Assembly: GCF_000341285.1 (NCBI RefSeq)
Contig: NW_005178466.1
Span: 223,004 to 254,509, forward strand
Direction: 5' to 3'
DNA: 31,506 nt
Source: Galdieria sulphuraria
Taxonomy: Eukaryota; Rhodophyta; Bangiophyceae; Galdieriales; Galdieriaceae
Made by a program: the position numbers and the translations under genes. A model generated the notes under the pieces. It ran no database searches. It saw only the letters and a list, made by a program, of their open reading frames with translations, and was not told the DNA's origin. Below, in pieces: positions 1 to 9,590 of the stretch. Position 1 is the first letter of the stretch. Each line of letters begins with the position of its first letter.

Positions 1-1
1 A

Positions 2-1354
2 TGCTTTGGAGTTGATTGTGTTTCCACATCACCGAGTCTGACTTGCAGGTTTGTTGACGTTCCAATTTCTTTATATCATGGTCAGACTGTCGAGGGGGAA
101 ATTGAATTGGTTAATTGTGGGCGAAAGCCTTTAGAAAATATATTTTATGAAGCAGAGTCGTTTAGCTGGTTCTTTCTCGATTTTGACTCCACAAACAGGG
201 AAAGAATCACTTCAGTCAATGCCGGGCACTTGCCGATTCATTTAAATTGTGGACAAAGTACAAGGATTAAATGCTATTTGAGAGCAGCTGAATTGGCGAC
301 GGTGCCTAAAGCTGGAATACCAAAGGTCTATCACTTAGCATTTTGCATTCAAGTGGGTACGGATAGGGCAACTCATCGTTGGAGAATATGTCGCTGTCCT
401 TGGAATGTCCATATTTTGCCCTCTTTACTACACTATCCTCGCTTTCTTCGTGTTTCCAGACATCACCATGACGCTTATATGATTGGTGTGGAAATAGAAC
501 ATGCGGATCCCTCTAATGAAGAGCATTTTCAAGTACTTCAGATAGGAATTCTTTCTAGAGGAGATTATCGTGTCTTTGCATTGCAAAAGATGTCACCAAA
601 GTACGATAAATTACAACCCATCTTTCTGAAACCAAATGAAACAGCAACTGTTTTTTTCTACGTGAAAAAAGCTGCAGCTCGAGAGGGCAACTATAGTGTT
701 ATTGATTTGGAATCGCAAGTTACTTATCAGGAAAATTATCACAAGCCTTTGGAAACGTTTTTTGCTGAAGAATACAGTCATGCGTTACCTAGCGACCATA
801 TAATTATTTGGCTTCACTGGAAGACAATGGACGGCACTAAAGGAATTCTGTTGGACAACAGTTTGTCGCTGAGACGATGTTTGTCTCAAACCGAGCATGA
901 TCTGGCAACTACAACTAGCAAGCAACATAGCGCCCCAGATAATAACAGAGAAGATTCAATGATTCGCTGTTATTTGGAGTTTCCATCCAAGGTCAATTAT
1001 AACTTCAAAGCATGTATGCAGCCTGTTGTTGTTCCTGTTTCTGCAGTTTTTAACAATCTGCTTCGAGATGTTGCTGTTGACATATATGTAAGAGCACTGC
1101 CAGCGTCGATCGCTGAAGCAAGTCGAGGAAGAAGATGGCGAGGTCATGTTACTGCTAATTTATTGTCCATTCCTCCAGCAAGTCAAAGAAAGATACAGCT
1201 TGATGCTATTTTTCCTTGTGAAGGTGCATATGATGCAGGAGAAATATCTGCGATTTGTAACAACACAAGCCTTCAATTCGAAGGAAACAGTCAAATATAC
1301 GTTGTCAATGATAATAGCACAGAGCAAGAAGATTCCATTGCAAATAAAATTTGA
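2..1354 (+). CDS. TRAPPC8: TRAPPC8/Trs85-like TRAPP III subunit, C-terminal part (5' truncated by window edge)
   Basis: C-terminal ~450 residues of a TRAPPC8 (yeast Trs85) homologue, the subunit specific to TRAPP III, which activates Rab1/Ypt1 in ER-Golgi traffic and autophagy. The frame is open from base 2 to the TGA at 1352-1354. The segment IIIWLHWKTMDGTKG, and later PVSAVFNNLLRDVAVDIYVR followed by a stretch ending CEGAYDAGEISA, follow the order and spacing of the beta-rich C-terminal domain of TRAPPC8 as I remember it (I-I-W..., P-V-..-L-L-.N...DV.V.V, ..G.Y..G). No catalytic residues are expected; the protein is a scaffold. A cttgcag at 42-48 looks like an acceptor, but the frame runs through it and FVDVPISLYHGQT continues sensibly, so I treat it as coding. 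It ends 48 bp from the stop of the convergent CPSF30 gene. The family call rests on remembered similarity, not on an alignment. Confidence 0.72.
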   Translation, partial: CFGVDCVSTSPSLTCRFVDVPISLYHGQTVEGEIELVNCGRKPLENIFYEAESFSWFFLDFDSTNRERITSVNAGHLPIHLNCGQSTRIKCYLRAAELATVPKAGIPKVYHLAFCIQVGTDRATHRWRICRCPWNVHILPSLLHYPRFLRVSRHHHDAYMIGVEIEHADPSNEEHFQVLQIGILSRGDYRVFALQKMSPKYDKLQPIFLKPNETATVFFYVKKAAAREGNYSVIDLESQVTYQENYHKPLETFFAEEYSHALPSDHIIIWLHWKTMDGTKGILLDNSLSLRRCLSQTEHDLATTTSKQHSAPDNNREDSMIRCYLEFPSKVNYNFKACMQPVVVPVSAVFNNLLRDVAVDIYVRALPASIAEASRGRRWRGHVTANLLSIPPASQRKIQLDAIFPCEGAYDAGEISAICNNTSLQFEGNSQIYVVNDNSTEQEDSIANKI

Positions 1355-1402
1355 AGTCTAATCATCTATCTATATATCACGCCATAGGCAGCCTCTATTC
1401 TT

Positions 1403-2215
1403 CTACTTCCTTTGCAGCATATTACGAAGAGGACAGCGAGGTTTGATATGTCCTGGAGTACCGCACAAGTGACAAATAATTTGACCAGAAGGTCTAGCCT
1501 TTTTGTTGTCCTCTTCTTCTGATTGGTGTATTCTTCTTGCATCCTGTGAAACTTTGCCTTGGTTCAGAAGGGGATCGTTTCCGCTCCCACCAGTCGACCA
1601 CTTTTGTGAGTCTAAGTTGAAAAAAGGAACAGGTCCCTTTCCTCTAGGTCTTCCAAAACCATAGGGATCTGCATCTTCTTCGTCTAACCTGGGAATCTCA
1701 AACTTGGCGTGACCAAACTTGCAATTTGGGCCATCTTTGCAGAAGCCTCGAAGATAAGCCGGACAAGCCACTTTCTTGATATGACGATATCTGCACTTCG
1801 CACCGTGTCGGCAAAAACCACGAGCATAGTATGGACATTCGTTTCTTCTAGATTCGGGGTCGACGTGTCTGTACAAACACTCTGTATTACTACACTCACC
1901 AAACTTTGAAAAAAAGTAGCACTCAGGCATTTTAGACATGTCATATTCATGTAAATATTCACAATATTCAGCTTTCTTACACAGTCCTCTCAACCAATGT
2001 TTGCAAACTATAAGTCGATCGTTTCTCGCATGGCGATATTGACACCAAGAACCCTTTTTGCACCCACTTTTTGAAAAAAACAAAGGACAAAGGTCAGTAC
2101 TAGTCCCAGGAGAGTTGAAGTCTTCTTCAATCTGTTTATCAAAATTGTTTATTCTTTCAAAGGCAAAGATCTGGTTTCCAATAGGAGCCGGATCAAAAGA
2201 TGTCTTCGTCGCCAT
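1403..2215 (-). CDS. CPSF4: Cleavage and polyadenylation specificity factor 30 kDa subunit (CPSF30/Yth1), five CCCH fingers plus zinc knuckle
   Basis: Nuclear pre-mRNA 3'-end processing factor; CPSF30 fingers bind the AAUAAA signal and bridge to the poly(A) polymerase module. The 270-residue protein has five tandem CCCH fingers at about residues 43-62, 71-89, 99-117, 127-145 and 151-169 (for example CPLFFSKSGCKKGSWCQYRH and CPYYARGFCRHGAKCRYRH). A low-complexity linker follows, then a C-terminal CCHC knuckle at 248-261 (CHLCGTPGHIKPRC). Five fingers plus a knuckle is the animal-type architecture; yeast Yth1 lacks the knuckle. I chose the ATG at 2215; the frame is open a little further upstream but without an ATG. 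One exon. It lies downstream of the helicase on the same strand (177 bp between helicase stop and this ATG) and is tail to tail with the TRAPPC8 gene, so the two 3' UTRs probably overlap. Confidence 0.95.
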   Translation of the reverse strand: MATKTSFDPAPIGNQIFAFERINNFDKQIEEDFNSPGTSTDLCPLFFSKSGCKKGSWCQYRHARNDRLIVCKHWLRGLCKKAEYCEYLHEYDMSKMPECYFFSKFGECSNTECLYRHVDPESRRNECPYYARGFCRHGAKCRYRHIKKVACPAYLRGFCKDGPNCKFGHAKFEIPRLDEEDADPYGFGRPRGKGPVPFFNLDSQKWSTGGSGNDPLLNQGKVSQDARRIHQSEEEDNKKARPSGQIICHLCGTPGHIKPRCPLRNMLQRK

Positions 2216-2392
2216 AAGCACTTTGCCAAAAGTAATCAAAGAAGAAGAATCGATTTGAGGTAAAACCGTTCTTCTTTACTGGAATTTAGGGTTTCCTTCA
2301 TGCAATTCATTAGTGTCTAAGTGCTATAAGTATAACTTTACGAACGCTTCCATGAAAATTCTACGACTACGATGCCTTGATGAGTTGATACC

Positions 2393-5300
2393 TTAAAAGA
2401 AATGGGGCAACATGCTATTTCTTTGTGACTCCTTTGATTGCTTTACACAGATAGCTAGTGTCCTCTTCGTTCCAATGACGACACAAAGTTTTTTGGCTCT
2501 ATTTACTGAGGTTGAGAAAATTAAAAAGAATCAACTTTGTTCTTACCTGGTAACTGCAGTATACAATAAACTTCGATTAAATAGTGTGTAGTGCATAGGA
2601 AACAAAACAACAAAAACAACAGGAAATTCGGAACCCTTCAGAAGAACTCAGATCAAAAGCGACCTAAAACAACAATTATCAATACCTGAGATTTGTGTAC
2701 GGTCAACGCGTAAGCATGCGATAAATTGAAAACAACATCTTCTGACGAATAGGAAACAATGCGATCCATAAATCGGACATGAACAACAACTTGTGATGTA
2801 CGTGAGTATTTCTTCTCAAATCCTTCAACAACGCCGATATCGCCATTAAAGACCTGAAGAATAAAGAATTTGATATAAGAAAAGATAGTAAACGTAACGA
2901 CATACGTCTCGGTTATAGTCATTCACTTTTTGAAATACTTTATCTCCCAAATGTAGAGTAAGTGAAGTGTTCCCAACAACAAAGCTGTGTCCTTCATGAT
3001 TAAGATCCGGAGGATTTAGTTGTTGTTTCAAACTGAGGTTCAATTGAATGGTTCCGACAGAGCCTTTGGTTCCTGGAGATATAATTTGTATATCATGATA
3101 GGGAGAGACATTATTCTGAGTCCAAACATCTTTATCCAATAACGGATGTAACAATGCCACTGCTCCTGAGGGATCTTTTTCTTCAATCATAATCAGGTCT
3201 GTTTGCAATTGTGAAAAGAAACTGTTACACTTTTAAAACGCTTACCAGATATCCAAAAAGATAACTTACGTTGAAAGTGAATTTGATTGGTACATGTCCC
3301 AGATATGAGAAGCAGAGAATGTTGTCAAATAGGGAACTGTACCTAATCGTATTTGTGATGCTGTTTCTATAAGTGAGCTTCGTTGCTTCTGTTGACGAAA
3401 GTTGCTAGTAAGGTGTATAATACAAAACTGATTAGACATACAAATGTCTTTCAGTACCTGACCAGGCCCTACACTAGCCAACTGAAACATATCTCCAATC
3501 AAAACTAGTTTGGTATCAGGTTTCAATGCATTCAATAAAGAAAATGCCATTTCGATATCAACCATGCTGAATTCATCAACTAATACTGCATCAACATCTA
3601 AAGGTCTTCGTTTGTTTCTTTTGAAAACGCCTCCACGTTCCCCTCTAGGTTGATATTCCAACAGACGATGAATTGTTTGTGCGGTTAAACCTGTACATTC
3701 TGCAAGTCTCGCAGCAGCTCTTCCGGTGGGTGCAGTAAGTGCAATATTATTCGAACCATATTTAGTTTTCCATAACTCAACGATACGACGAGCAGTATAT
3801 GTCTTTCCCGAGCCAGGACCACCAGTTATAATACACAACCTCGTATCTGAAAATACTGCTTCCTTTACTGCTGCCACTTGTTCTAACGACATACCTTCTT
3901 GAGCCAAATGAAGAGAATCGGGTAGAGAATGACCGGAACCAGCTCGATATCTTTTCAGTAGCGCCCCTAACTGAAACTCGTAATCGTACATTTTCTTCAA
4001 ATATACGCAAGTCTCATGAGACGTAGAATGTAAAACGATAGCATTGCTCGTCTCAAGCGCTTCCAGAGCTTCCACAAATAAACTCTTATCGAATTGTGCA
4101 TCTTCAAAGTCATCGGTAATAAGCTACAGTTGTTCAGCAAAGTAAACAAGATAAGGTGGAATCAAACCTTTTTTACTTGGTAAGACAGAGAAAGCTCCGT
4201 TTCATATTGTTTCGAGATACTATCACATTCACTTAAATAAAGAAAGCAATGACCTTCCTTCACTGCAGCACGCAAGGCAAGTTTGATAGCTGCACGATAA
4301 CGACTGACAGCAAATTTTGGACTCATTGAGCGAGCTATCCGGTCAATCTTTTTAAAACCGACGCCTTTTAAATCCTCAACAAATACATATGGGTCGTTTT
4401 CGACAAGAAACAAAGAACGTTGAATTCCATAGCTAAACTTATTCGTGAGATCATCATAGCAAGATACAAAACATTACCTCGATAATATTCGAGATACCAA
4501 CGACAAGGGAAATCCCAATTTCATAAGACCTAAAGTAGCTCTTCTCAAGATACCTTTCTCCTGAAAATGATCTATCAAAGCACGTGCACTTTTTTGCCTC
4601 ACTGTATGGAATGTCTAAGTTAACATAAAATTGAATACAATAACTATCTACAAACTTACAACCTCGAACTTGCAGCAAATTTTCCATATCTCCTTGTTCC
4701 AAAACGTCTTCGATGCGCGTTCCAAAATAACTGCAAAGTCTTTTGGCCAAAACTATCAAAATAACTAGGAAAGTTGAATTAAGGAACAACATGCAATACC
4801 TGGACCTATTCCTGGGACAGTGTGAGAAGACAAATAGCTTTGAATGGTCTCCAATAACCACTCGTCTTTCTTCAGCTAATATCAATTCAAATAGTGACCG
4901 ACTAGAAATCGATCACTCACCTCTGTCTTCAAAGATTGCAAATTCTGTTCTTCCAGACAGCTCTTTGCGTGGAACTGCAGACCATACTTGTCATGATGGA
5001 CCCATTTTCCACATATAGAAACCGAGGAACCTGGAGTCAGAGGGCCAAAGTAACTAACCACTGTGAAGACGTCTTCCAAGGACTCTGTCGTGACACACTG
5101 CATAACTGCGTATTGTGAAGAATTTCCTGAAGTAAAGAGTATTCTTTCCACCCTTATCTACTCACACAAGTCACTCGCAAATAATAACTTCTCGTGTCTG
5201 TACCTCTATAGTTTCGGTATCTTTTCCGCAATATCCTCGCAAATCGCTATCTTTTAATCGGTCAGTAAGTCCTTTCTTCCTTAGTCTTTTTTCTTTTACT

Positions 5301-5791
5301 CTGAACTGCCTCCCGTATCTTTCCGATTCAGTAAGGTTTCCCTCGACTGATATTAAGTTCTGACGTGCTTGAGCACCCAAACGGCCTACAACCTGAATTG
5401 TTTCTCCTTCAAGCTCCTTGCAGGAACTTCGATGTACAAGCACTTCAAGAACTGAATATTGAGTTTCTCTTGATTCGAATAATACTTGCTGCACAGTTCC
5501 TTCAATACTGCTTCCTTTCAAGTTGACTGATTCCTTCTTGCTCTTTGAGTGAAAACTTTTGTAGTTATTTGATCTCATCAAAGTATCCGTCAATTTACCG
5601 CAATGAAAGGAACTGATAAGTGTCACAGGAAGCCAGACCGAGAAGGTAAACTTCTTCAACAGTAAACCTTGACGAGAAGCAAAGGAAGACAAAACCTTGA
5701 GTCTTCCACTGGACATATTGTAACTGTATTGGTTACGGCAACTAGTCAAAAGCAAGGAACTTGTTGTCCCCGGATAGACAAATAATATCAT
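2393..5791 (-). CDS. RecD/RecD2-like superfamily 1B DNA helicase, 11 exons, doubled N-terminal OB-like region
   Basis: Predicted 974-residue ATP-dependent 5'-3' DNA helicase of the bacterial RecD2 family. Exons on the minus strand: 5791-5204, 5157-4921, 4875-4800, 4752-4660, 4614-4478, 4437-4177, 4123-3270, 3221-2906, 2853-2686, 2635-2547, 2498-2393; all phases agree and every intron is 40-53 nt. In order: possible organelle-targeting N-terminus (1-90); two OB-like modules (95-168 and 197-264, both ending YG.QF); helix-hairpin-helix (VPGIGP, and DLKGVGFKKIDRIARSM); helicase motif I GGPGSGKT (565-572); Ia APTGRAAARL; II VDEFSMVD (647-648 DE); III GDMFQLASVGPGQ; SPGTKGSVGT; GDKVFQK...VFNGDIG across an intron; YALTVHKSQ|GSEF across an intron; and LLYTAVTR|AKKL as motif VI across the last intron. 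One junction (4176 or 4167 to 4124) has two possible donors three codons apart. The likely role is replication or repair, perhaps in an organelle. Confidence 0.9.
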
Positions 5792-6348
5792 AGTTCAACA
5801 TGAAACCCTCCTCAATCTTTTCAAAAGTGATAAGCCATTAAAACAATTGGATTACTGGACAGCTCTTGAATCCTCGGAATCGACCTCAGAATTCTTATGG
5901 TCGTTTCAATGAGTTTCTCACTGAAAAGATGATCTTTGAATGTTTTTGTATCCAAGGTAAGAATTCTTATCTCTCTTGTGAAATCTTTCTCTGTGACGCT
6001 GGCTTTTGATGATGTTTAACAATGGAAAAATTTGAAGTGACGAGATAAAAATGTGGAAATGTATATTATTGTATCATTGAAGAAATTCTATTCAGGTTAT
6101 AGAAGACAAAGGAGATAATATTTTCCATTCGGAAATTATTCATGTATGTCATGTCCTATTAATACTCGCAATAGATAACAAAACTTTGCTTTCTACGCTG
6201 TTGTATCACTGAAGTGTGATTTTGTTAGAATTTCTCAAGAGTTTATAACTTTTCTTTACTTCGAAAAAGTATTTAGTAGTGGTTGATTCGGACTCTACGA
6301 TTCAGAAGACTGAGAAACGAAATTGTCAATGAATCATATTTATTCTTC
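5792..6348. other. Divergent intergenic region between helicase and dehydratase genes
   Basis: About 557 bp, AT-rich, between two outward-facing start codons. It probably holds both promoters and 5' UTRs. A good splice donor (ccaag|gtaagaatt, near 5955) suggests a leader exon or 5'-UTR intron for the plus-strand dehydratase. I found no open frame there that would add a convincing transit peptide. No RNA gene or repeat recognised. Confidence 0.4.
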
Positions 6349-7339
6349 ATGGAAGAGTGGGTTGTGAACGCTGATGGCTGCTCGCCACCTTCTTGGTCTG
6401 GTAACCTTATGCTGAAAGTTTCTTACCAAGGAGAACCAGGTTCATACTCTGAAAGTGCAGCACTGGAATTTTTCGGAAGAAACGTCGCCTTGCTTCCTTG
6501 TGCGTCTTTTGAAAGTGCTTTTGATGCGGTTGAAAATGGCTACGCAGATAGAGCTGTGATTCCAATAGAAAATTCTTTGGCAGGAACCATTCATAAAAAT
6601 TATGACTTGTTGTTGCAACATGAGAAACTAAACATTGTTGGTGAGATTGATTTGCGTATTCGTCATTGTTTGATAGGTCTAGAAGGAGTCGAACTTCAAG
6701 ATGTAAAACGTGTTCTTAGTCATCCGATGGCACTGGCACAGTGTAATAGATATTTAGAAGAGCATAATTTTATCCGTGAAGTTACATACGACACTGCTGG
6801 CAGTGCCAAAATTTTACGGGAAAAGAATCTTAGGGATGCTGCAGCAGTTGCTAGTGAACGTGCAGCCGAGCTATATGCACTCAATATCTTGGCAGCAGAT
6901 ATCGAAGACGAGCCTGAAAACTACACTCGGTTTCTGGTTCTTTCGAAGCAAGCGTATTTGCCACCTTCAGACAGTCAAAGCAAGACTTCCATTGCGTTCT
7001 CTTTGAAAAATACTGCTGGTGCATTATTCAAGGCCTTGTCGGTATTTGCTTTGCGAGACATTGACTTGACAAAAATGGAAAGTCGTCATCTGTATACTTT
7101 AGGTGATGACAAGGTACCTGAGACTCTGAAATCCGCTCGAAGATGGAAGTACCTTTTTTATCTCGACTTTGCAGCCAGTCTTGCTGATGAGTCAGCCAAA
7201 AATGCCCTTCGGCATTTGAGCGAAATAGCGTAAGTATCAATGAAATATTTACGACGGCTGCTTGAAATTTGATTTATGTTATATTGTCAGTCCCTTTATT
7301 CGAGTTCTTGGAAGTTATCGACGCGCAGTGACAAGTTAA
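6349..7339 (+). CDS. Prephenate/arogenate dehydratase with C-terminal ACT domain
   Basis: Converts prephenate to phenylpyruvate, or arogenate to phenylalanine, at the end of Phe synthesis. Two exons: 6349-7229 and 7291-7339; the 61-nt intron splits an Ala codon (LSEI|APFIRVLGSYRRA), restoring the usual end of the ACT domain. The catalytic domain starts KVSYQGEPGSYSESAALEFFG and carries IPIENSLAGTIHKNYDLL, VLSHPMALAQC, DTAGSAKIL and NYTRFLVL, the TRF catalytic motif. The ACT domain starts at KTSIAFSLKNTAGALFKAL. The regulatory ESRP motif of the family reads ESRH here. I start at the ATG at 6349 because an in-frame TAG lies at 6277 and the upstream codons are not ATG. No transit peptide is visible, which is odd for a pathway usually in plastids; an upstream spliced leader cannot be excluded. 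Sequence alone does not separate prephenate from arogenate use. Confidence 0.92.
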
Positions 7340-7497
7340 GCGGTTTGTAACGACGACGATGCCTCATTTCTTATAGTCAAGTTTGCAATTTGCTCTTTAA
7401 TCTGTCGTTATCGCTATTGCCCTTACTAAAAATCAATCATCTTTGTGAAATCTTTCTTTCAAGCTACAATATCCCTCTTCTTTTTTTTCAATCGAGC

Positions 7498-8498
7498 CTA
7501 AACAACTGAGACATCGAAATATGAGTCTACTGTTTGCCAAACGCATCCCTAACAACCATTTTAGAATTGAACAAATAAGGAAACGACACTTACATCTATG
7601 GGCAACGGACGAAATGAAGGCAAAAATAACTCCCATACATGTTGGTATGACCCAAAGATGGTCTTAAGGTTATGATAAAAACCAATATCGTACTCATGAA
7701 TGTATCTTCTGCTGGCCATATTAGAATTCCTTTTCTTCTCTCTGTTCTCATAGAATTCAATAGTGGTTTGCGATGTTGCAATCAAATACAGGTGCCAACT
7801 TAATAGTATAAATAATGAAATAGCTACTTCTGTTAAAGCAACAGTTTGAACAGGTCAAAAGAGAACTTACCGACAGAAAGACAGAGAATGAAGATATATA
7901 CAGCAACTTTTGCTTCTCTCGAGAATGAAGAAGTAAAAAATCCTGGAACAAAAAGCATATAGGAAACCGTTGCAGTTGCATAAAGTGCACCAAGGAACAA
8001 ATAAAAGAGGAACAGGAGGAAGTATCTATAGTTGCGAAACCCAACACAACCGTTAATCCAAGGACAATGGTGGTCCATTCTCAAGACACATTTTTGACAG
8101 ATACTGCAGTGATGAGCTCTAGGTGGTTTAATACAGCCACACTTTCTACAAAAACGCAGATGAATACCAGCATATTCTGTTCCTGAAATCAATTTCTGCG
8201 TAGGAGGTTCCCCAGGAGGAGTAAGCATACACATGATATAATTGAAAAGAATATTAAACAACAAAACTATAGATAAAACAATATGCAACGAAACGAAAGG
8301 CTTTCCAAGGCTTTGTAACAATACTGGCAAGAGGAACCAAAAATATGCGACCGCAACTGAAACAGTAAGACTTGAACAAAGAAAAACGTATAGAGGACCT
8401 GACTTCCTCAACGTTCTATCTACATTATTGTCAAAAAATAAAAACAGGTCCAGCAATATTTCCTTTGCATAGTGTACAGTCCACTGAAGCGAAGGCAT
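7498..8498 (-). CDS. DHHC-type protein S-palmitoyltransferase
   Basis: Endomembrane enzyme that attaches palmitate to cysteines of substrate proteins through an acyl-enzyme intermediate. Three exons (8498-7871, 7829-7594, 7548-7498; introns 41 and 45 nt) give 304 residues. There are four hydrophobic segments (about 35-60 and 68-90 before, two after the zinc domain). The cysteine-rich domain at 117-167 includes CRKCGCIKPPRAHHC, CQKCVLRMDHHCPWINGC and the catalytic DHHC at 142-145. After the fourth membrane segment come TSQTTIEFYEN (the TTxE motif) and NLKTIFGS (the PaCCT-like motif), both found only after splicing out intron 1, which confirms it. Start: ATG at 8498; an in-frame TGA lies upstream and the more 5' codons are not ATG. 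Closest in style to ZDHHC16/Pfa-type enzymes, but subfamily is not certain. Converges with the dehydratase gene (158 bp between stops). Confidence 0.93.
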
Positions 8499-9004
8499 CT
8501 CAAGAACCAATTCTACTCCTATGGGCCATTTTCATGAAATATTGATTGTCCTACAACGAATCAAATACAAATCAACCTTTACAAAATAACAGGAGTCGAT
8601 GAACAACTCTTAAAAAGTCTGCCATACATATTACGATTGAATCGATATGCCGAATTCAAAGTGTTAGGTTGTTACTAATGCAAATATTAGTCACTCGAAA
8701 AGAAACAATGTACTATTTTTGGCTTCGACAGTGATTTGTCTACAATCGACAAGTATGACAAACGAATCCTTTAATAGCATCTGAAAATAAAATTTGGCAG
8801 AGGCTCAAGTATCTACTATATCAGGAATCGACAAAAAATGGAAACATATCTATCTGAACAATTTGAGGATTTGGAAATAACTGAAACAATGGAGTTGACT
8901 TGCTAAGCATTCTTCTAGTTATCATTCAGCTTAACCGAACCAAGAAAATCTAAAAGCCTGTCAGCATATTTCGGCGTAGATCAAATAAACTTGAGGGAAA
9001 GTTT
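8499..9004. other. Divergent intergenic region, DHHC gene / glycine-rich gene
   Basis: About 506 bp of AT-rich sequence between two outward-facing starts. I see no open frame with coding character, no RNA gene and no clear repeat. It presumably carries the promoters of both genes. Confidence 0.4.
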
Positions 9005-9578
9005 ATGGTACAAGGCATTTCCGACGACAACAATCGAGTCCGTGGCTCTATCTACTCTTTACCAACTCCACCCAAAGTCAACATTTCAGCAGGAATAGGT
9101 TGGAGTTTTGGTTGTGGTTGGTAAGTTGGAATTTTTGATGGTTGTACGAGTTTTTGAACTATCCTTAAAAAGTTGTTGTGGTCCCTTTTTTGGTATTGGT
9201 TTAGGATACAGTCTTTTCCACGGAATTACGTTTGGAGCTGGAGCTGGTATTGGTCAGTAAACAGTTATGCATAAGTTTACAAGGCTCAACGTTCGAAAGG
9301 GACAGTTTGTGGAATTGGTTTCGGGTCGGGTTTTCTTTCCGGTATAGGAAATTCAGTAATTCTTGCAGGCTTCAATACCTTGTAAGTTTGTCTGTTGTTG
9401 TACGATTCACAGTCTCATCATGCGTCGTTACAGGTTTTCTTTTAGTCCACGAAGCAAATTTTTGGAAGACTTCCTTCTTGAGCTGAAGAGGAAACTTGAA
9501 TTCAGATTTTGTACTAGAAACCAAAACAAACACAACTTCAAATGGTTTCATAACCGACCTAACAAGACTACGAAATGA
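9005..9578 (+). CDS. Small glycine-rich hydrophobic protein, four exons, function unknown
   Basis: A gene made of exons too short to stand out as ORFs: 9005-9120, 9173-9252, 9300-9381 and 9434-9578, joined by introns of 52, 47 and 52 nt, giving 140 residues. The N-terminus is polar and ends SIYSLPTPPKVN. A long Gly-rich hydrophobic core follows: SAGIGWSFGCG, GPFFGIGLGYSLFHGITFGA, then GTVCGIGFGSGFLSGIGNS. The C-terminus is basic (FLLELKRKLEFRF...NRPNKTTK). The core resembles in texture the short plant glycine-rich proteins with GxGxGxG membrane-like stretches (cadmium-induced AS8 is one I recall), but I cannot assign a function. Introns 1 and 3 have GTAAGT donors; intron 2 has a weaker gtcagt donor but a CTCAAC branch-like site 14-18 nt before its acceptor, and the Gly pattern continues across it. 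Its stop lies 12 bp from the stop of the convergent GT31 gene. Confidence 0.7.
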
Positions 9579-9590
9579 CATAAGAAAGTT

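Noticed and set aside
1-48. Possible intron end (cttgcag) at the start of the window
   Set aside because: The TRAPPC8 frame is open through it from base 2, and the residues before and after join smoothly; no need for an intron.
1709-2258. Plus-strand ORFs opposite the CPSF30 gene
   Set aside because: They are antisense shadows; the minus strand carries five zinc fingers and a knuckle.
9232-9486. 84-codon plus-strand ORF across the glycine-rich gene
   Set aside because: It reads through two introns in a frame unrelated to the Gly-rich pattern; the spliced model explains the sequence better.
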